DNA from: Bacilli bacterium
GTDB lineage: Bacteria; Bacillota_I; Bacilli_A; RF39; UBA660
NCBI GenBank assembly: GCA_017541885.1
Contig: JAFXYF010000009.1
Location: forward strand, 1 to 56,820
DNA: 56,820 bases
Reading direction: 5' to 3'
Numbering within the stretch: the first letter of the stretch is position 1; each line of letters opens with the position of its first letter. Made by a program: the position numbers and the translations under genes. This document shows, piece by piece, positions 52,948 to 56,820 of the stretch. The notes under the pieces were generated by a model. It was not told the DNA's origin, did not search any database, and saw nothing but the letters and a program-made list of their open reading frames with translations.

Positions 52948-54056
52948 AAATTAGTAATATTGGTTTAGTTCATTTTCGTAATTATTTGAAACTAAATCTT
53001 TCTTTTGGGCCAAAAATGAATATTTTTGTTGGAGATAATGCTCAAGGAAAGACTAATGTTTTAGAGGCAATTACGATATTAGCTCTAACAAAATCTCATA
53101 GAGTTGGAGTAAGTCCTAATATTATTATGTTTGATAAAACAAAGTGTAAGATTAGTGGATCTGTTAAGAAAGAAAAGATACTTACTAAATTAAATGTAGA
53201 AATAACTGATGATACAAAAAAATTAAGTGTTAATAATACAAATATTAAAAAGATTGCTGATTATATAGGAAATCTTAATGTAATTGTTTTTACTCCTGAT
53301 GATTTAGAAATTGTTAAAGGATCTCCTAATGTAAGAAGAAATCTACTTAATATTGAATTATCTCAATTATCTAAAGATTATTTGAAGGTATATAACGAAT
53401 ATAATAAATTGTTAAAAACTAGAAATGAGTATTTGAAAATACTATTTAATAATAGTATTGCTGATACTAATTATTTAGATGTTATTACTGAGAAATTGAT
53501 TGATAAAGCTATATTTATTTATCAAAAGAGAAAAGAATATATTGATTTAATTAATTTAAATGTTAATTCTTGTTTTCATGAAGTATCTGGTGATGATGGT
53601 TTAAAGGTAAACTATGTTACTAATGTTAATTTTGATGATTATGAATACGAGACTATTAGAAAGAAGTTAAAACATACATTTAAAAAGAATTATTTGAAAG
53701 AACTTAATTATGGTATGACTATATATGGTCCACATAGAGATGATTTTATATTTGAATATAATGGAAATGATTTAAAATATTTTGGATCTCAAGGACAACA
53801 AAAAGTAGCAATTTTAGCTTTTAAACTATCTGAAATTCCTATTTTTATGAATATTACTGGTACATCTCCTGTTTTATTACTTGATGATATATTTAGTGAA
53901 TTAGATGTTAAAAAGAGAAACAAATTGTTAAAAATGATTCAGTTACATGATATGCAGAGTATTATTACAACAACTGATCTTAGAAATATTAATAAGAAAT
54001 ATATAGAAGATGCTAATGTATATTTTGTTAAAAGTGGAAGCATAGAGAGAAGGTAG
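52944..54056 (+). CDS. recF: DNA replication/repair protein RecF
   Basis: ATP-dependent DNA-binding protein that loads RecA at gaps. 370 residues. Walker A FVGDNAQGKTNVLEAIT, signature YFGSQGQQKVAILAFKLSE and Walker B VLLLDDIFSELD are present. Starts at MKISNIGLVHFRNYLKLN without its own ribosome binding site; see the leader ORF. gyrB follows with a 3-nt gap. Confidence 0.96.
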   Translation: MKISNIGLVHFRNYLKLNLSFGPKMNIFVGDNAQGKTNVLEAITILALTKSHRVGVSPNIIMFDKTKCKISGSVKKEKILTKLNVEITDDTKKLSVNNTNIKKIADYIGNLNVIVFTPDDLEIVKGSPNVRRNLLNIELSQLSKDYLKVYNEYNKLLKTRNEYLKILFNNSIADTNYLDVITEKLIDKAIFIYQKRKEYIDLINLNVNSCFHEVSGDDGLKVNYVTNVNFDDYEYETIRKKLKHTFKKNYLKELNYGMTIYGPHRDDFIFEYNGNDLKYFGSQGQQKVAILAFKLSEIPIFMNITGTSPVLLLDDIFSELDVKKRNKLLKMIQLHDMQSIITTTDLRNINKKYIEDANVYFVKSGSIERR

Positions 54057-54059
54057 ATT

Positions 54060-55988
54060 ATGGAAGAAGAAAAAGTACAAAACGAATATGATTCTTCGGC
54101 TATTCAAGTTTTGGAAGGGTTGGAAGCTGTTAGAAAGCGTCCTGGAATGTATATTGGTACTACTAGTTCTAGAGGTTTGCATCATTTAGTATGGGAGATT
54201 GTTGATAATGCTATTGATGAAGCATTAGCAGGATATTGTACTCATATTGAAGTTACTATTTGTAAAGATAATAGTATTATTGTTAAGGATGATGGACGTG
54301 GAATTCCTACTGATATCCATCCAAAGACTGGTAAAAGTACTGTAGAAACAGTTTATACAGTATTACATGCTGGTGGTAAGTTTGGTGGAGGAGGATATAA
54401 AGTATCTGGTGGTCTTCACGGAGTTGGTGCATCAGTTGTTAATGCTTTATCTGATTGGTTAGAAGTTACTGTTTATCGTAATGGTAATGTTTATTATCAA
54501 AGATTTAGTCATGGTGGTCATCCTGATGAACCTTTAAAAATTATTGATAAATGTGATTCTAATCGTACTGGTACTACAGTTCATTTCTTACCTGATGATG
54601 AAATATTTACTGAAACTACAGTATATGATTATGATATTTTAAAGACTAGATTAAAAGAATTAGCTTTCTTAAATAAAGGTCTTAGAATTTCTTTATACGA
54701 TGAAAGAGAAGCCGATAAAAAAGATTCTTTCCACTATGAAGGTGGAATTGTTGAATATGTTGAAATGCTTAATAAATCTAAGAATCCTATTCATGAGACT
54801 ATTGTTGATATTGAAGGAGCTGAAAATGATATTAAAGTAGAAGTAGCACTTCAATATAATGAATCTTATAATGAAAGTGTTTATTCTTTCGTTAATAATA
54901 TTACTACTCCTGAAGGTGGTACTCATGAAGATGGAGTTAAGAGAGCTTTAACTAGAATTCTTAATAAATATGCTGCATCTGCTGGTATTCTTAAGGAAAA
55001 AGATGATCCTCTTACTGGTGAAGATTGTCGTGAAGGTTTAACAATGATTGTTTCAGTTAAACATCCTAATCCTCAATTTGAAGGTCAAACAAAGACTAAA
55101 TTAGGAAATAGTGAGGTTAGGGGAATTGCTGATAAGATTTTCTCTGAGGCTTTTGAAAGATTCTTAATGGAGAATCCTGATCAAGCTAGAATTATTGTTG
55201 ATAAGTCAATGACTGCTAGTAGGGCAAGAGTTGCCGCTAAGAAAGCAAGAGAGTTAACTCGTAGAAAAGGTGACTTAGATGTTACTAATTTCTATGGAAA
55301 ACTTAGTGATTGTAAGAGTAAGGATGCAACAGTATCTGAAATATTCTTAGTCGAGGGAGATTCTGCTGGAGGATCTGCTATTAAAGGTAGAGATTCTATG
55401 ACACAAGCAATACTTCCTTTAAGAGGTAAGATTTTAAATGTTGAAAAAGCTAGACTTGATAGAGCTTTAGGTAATGAAGAAATTCGTACAATTATTACTG
55501 CTTTTGGTACAGGAATTGGTGAAGAGTTTGATTTATCTAAACTTCGTTATCATAAAATCATAATTATGACAGATGCTGATGTTGATGGTAGTCATATTCG
55601 TGTATTACTTTTAACATTGTTCTATCGTTTCTTTAGACCAATTGTTGAAGCTGGTCATGTATATGCTGCTCAACCTCCATTATTCTGTATTAAACATGGA
55701 AAAACAATTAAATATGTTTTGAATGAAGAAGAAAGAGATGAGTATTTAGCTACTTTATCTCCTAATACAAAGTATGATATTGCTCGTATGAAAGGTTTAG
55801 GAGAGATGGATGCTGAAGAATTAAATGAAACTACAATGGATATTCATAAACGTATTTTAAGACAGATTACTGTTGAGGATGCTATTGCAGCTGATGAAGT
55901 ATTCTCTAAATTAATGGGTGAAGAAGTTGAACCTAGAAGAGAATTTATTGAAACAAATGCTCCTCATGTAGAGAATCTTGATATTTAG
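54060..55988 (+). CDS. gyrB: DNA gyrase subunit B
   Basis: ATPase subunit of gyrase. 642 residues: GHKL ATPase ([41 protein letters not shown]), transducer, TOPRIM ([32 protein letters not shown]), and C-terminal domain. AAGGTAG precedes the ATG. Confidence 0.98.
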   Translation: MEEEKVQNEYDSSAIQVLEGLEAVRKRPGMYIGTTSSRGLHHLVWEIVDNAIDEALAGYCTHIEVTICKDNSIIVKDDGRGIPTDIHPKTGKSTVETVYTVLHAGGKFGGGGYKVSGGLHGVGASVVNALSDWLEVTVYRNGNVYYQRFSHGGHPDEPLKIIDKCDSNRTGTTVHFLPDDEIFTETTVYDYDILKTRLKELAFLNKGLRISLYDEREADKKDSFHYEGGIVEYVEMLNKSKNPIHETIVDIEGAENDIKVEVALQYNESYNESVYSFVNNITTPEGGTHEDGVKRALTRILNKYAASAGILKEKDDPLTGEDCREGLTMIVSVKHPNPQFEGQTKTKLGNSEVRGIADKIFSEAFERFLMENPDQARIIVDKSMTASRARVAAKKARELTRRKGDLDVTNFYGKLSDCKSKDATVSEIFLVEGDSAGGSAIKGRDSMTQAILPLRGKILNVEKARLDRALGNEEIRTIITAFGTGIGEEFDLSKLRYHKIIIMTDADVDGSHIRVLLLTLFYRFFRPIVEAGHVYAAQPPLFCIKHGKTIKYVLNEEERDEYLATLSPNTKYDIARMKGLGEMDAEELNETTMDIHKRILRQITVEDAIAADEVFSKLMGEEVEPRREFIETNAPHVENLDI

Positions 55989-55997
55989 GAGGGTTTT

Positions 55998-56820
55998 ATG
56001 GATAGATTAGAAAAAAATAATATTGTTAAAGAGGTTGAGGATTCATTCTTAGAGTATTCGATGAGTGTTATTGTTGCTCGTGCTTTACCTGACCTTAGAG
56101 ATGGTTTAAAGCCTGTTCACAGACGTATTTTATACTCAATGTATGAATCAGGTTATACTCCTGATAAACCTCATAAGAAGAGCGCTAAAATCGTTGGAGA
56201 TGTTATGGGTAAATATCACCCACATGGTGATTCTTCTATTTATGAAGCAATGGTACGTATGGCACAAGACTTCAGCTATCGTTATATGTTAGTTGATGGT
56301 CATGGAAACTTTGGTAATATTGAAGGTTATGGTGCTGCAGCAATGCGTTATACAGAATCTCGTTTATCAAAGATTTCACTAGAATTATTAAGAAATATTA
56401 ATAAGGATACTGTTGATTTCACACCTAACTTTGATGAGAGTGAAAGAGAACCTGAAGTATTACCTTCTAGATTTCCTAATATTTTAGTTAATGGTACTAC
56501 TGGTATTGCTGTTGGTATGGCAACAAATATTCCACCTCATAACTTAGGTGAAGTTGTAGATGGTTGTGTTGCTTATATTGATAATCCTGATATTGAACTT
56601 GATGAATTAATGAAATATATTAAAGGTCCTGATTTTCCTACTGGTGCTATTATTTTAGGAAATAGTGGTATTAGACAAGCATATGAAACAGGTAGAGGAA
56701 CTATTACTATTCGAAGTAAGGCTGAAATTCAAGAGGAAAATGGTAGACAATATATTGTTATTGATGAAGTTCCATATGGGGTTAATACATTAGAATTAAA
56801 GAATAAAGTTGCTGAACTTG
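55998..56820 (+). CDS. gyrA: DNA gyrase subunit A, truncated by window edge
   Basis: First 274 codons of the breakage-rejoining subunit, running off the window. AGGAGGG precedes the ATG. Active-site Tyr in [12 protein letters not shown]. The quinolone-resistance region reads [20 protein letters not shown], with the Ser and Glu of susceptible enzymes. Co-transcribed with gyrB. Confidence 0.97.
   Translation, partial: MDRLEKNNIVKEVEDSFLEYSMSVIVARALPDLRDGLKPVHRRILYSMYESGYTPDKPHKKSAKIVGDVMGKYHPHGDSSIYEAMVRMAQDFSYRYMLVDGHGNFGNIEGYGAAAMRYTESRLSKISLELLRNINKDTVDFTPNFDESEREPEVLPSRFPNILVNGTTGIAVGMATNIPPHNLGEVVDGCVAYIDNPDIELDELMKYIKGPDFPTGAIILGNSGIRQAYETGRGTITIRSKAEIQEENGRQYIVIDEVPYGVNTLELKNKVAEL

Overview
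The window is a strongly AT-rich bacterial chromosome segment around the replication origin of a walled, low-GC Bacilli-type Firmicute, probably an uncultured gut-type lineage near RF39 or Erysipelotrichales. The placement rests on gene order only. UGA is read as stop (ung, the ywiB-like gene, the recF leader ORF), so this is not a Mollicute using code 4. Cell-wall genes (murA, tagO, mbl, a class A PBP), two early sporulation genes (spoIIR, spoIIQ) and a ComK-type competence regulator point to a walled, possibly spore-forming and competent cell.

Layout. 1-4236 is accessory DNA at the 3' end of secA: a truncated tyrosine integrase, an excisionase-like protein, an HTH protein, an unknown protein, then a second complete tyrosine integrase and a set of TGCGAAC repeats. 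4237-18859 (minus strand) runs, in genomic order, secA, hpf, csp, tagO, mbl, spoIIQ, ywzB-like, rpiB, rpmE, a degenerate SGNH protein, murA, spoIIR, prmC, prfA, rpoE (delta), argS, ywiB-like. This resembles the Bacillus subtilis 325-degree region, condensed and without spoIID and spoIIID. 18959-25116 (plus strand) carries a PBP1A-type enzyme, LemA, pta and a cluster of a zinc-ribbon membrane protein, a TPM-domain protein and a small membrane protein. 25181-35784 (minus) carries a CmpB-type membrane protein, ung, a YcxB-like protein, rlmH, walJ, a LysM-G5-M23 endopeptidase, dnaB, rplI, a shortened GdpP-like phosphodiesterase, rpsR, ssb, rpsF, a laccase-domain protein and ychF.

35888-49213 holds a small plus-strand gene, an AbgT transporter, DUF951, mscS, spo0J, soj, a Noc-locus ParB paralogue, rsmG, mnmG, a GNAT protein, mnmE, an unknown gene, jag, yidC, rnpA and rpmH. 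oriC lies at about 49.29-49.57 kb, with more DnaA-box-like sites after dnaA. To the right come dnaA, dnaN, comK-like, a tiny leader ORF, recF, gyrB and the start of gyrA. Most genes point away from the origin, as expected for leading-strand coding.

The core genes cover replication initiation and fork function (dnaA, dnaN, dnaB, ssb, gyrAB), chromosome segregation (soj, spo0J, Noc-like), translation and tRNA/rRNA modification, envelope growth and protein export. The most distinctive points are a ComK homologue between dnaN and recF that lacks the known MecA-recognised tail, an 8-codon leader ORF coupled to recF, a Noc-locus ParB with a long acidic linker and no membrane helix, a GdpP-like protein reduced to its DHH/DHHA1 module, a spoIIR ribosome binding site buried in the upstream terminator hairpin, and the paired related integrases beside secA. 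I found no CRISPR array, tRNA, rRNA, or clearly new multi-gene defence system.
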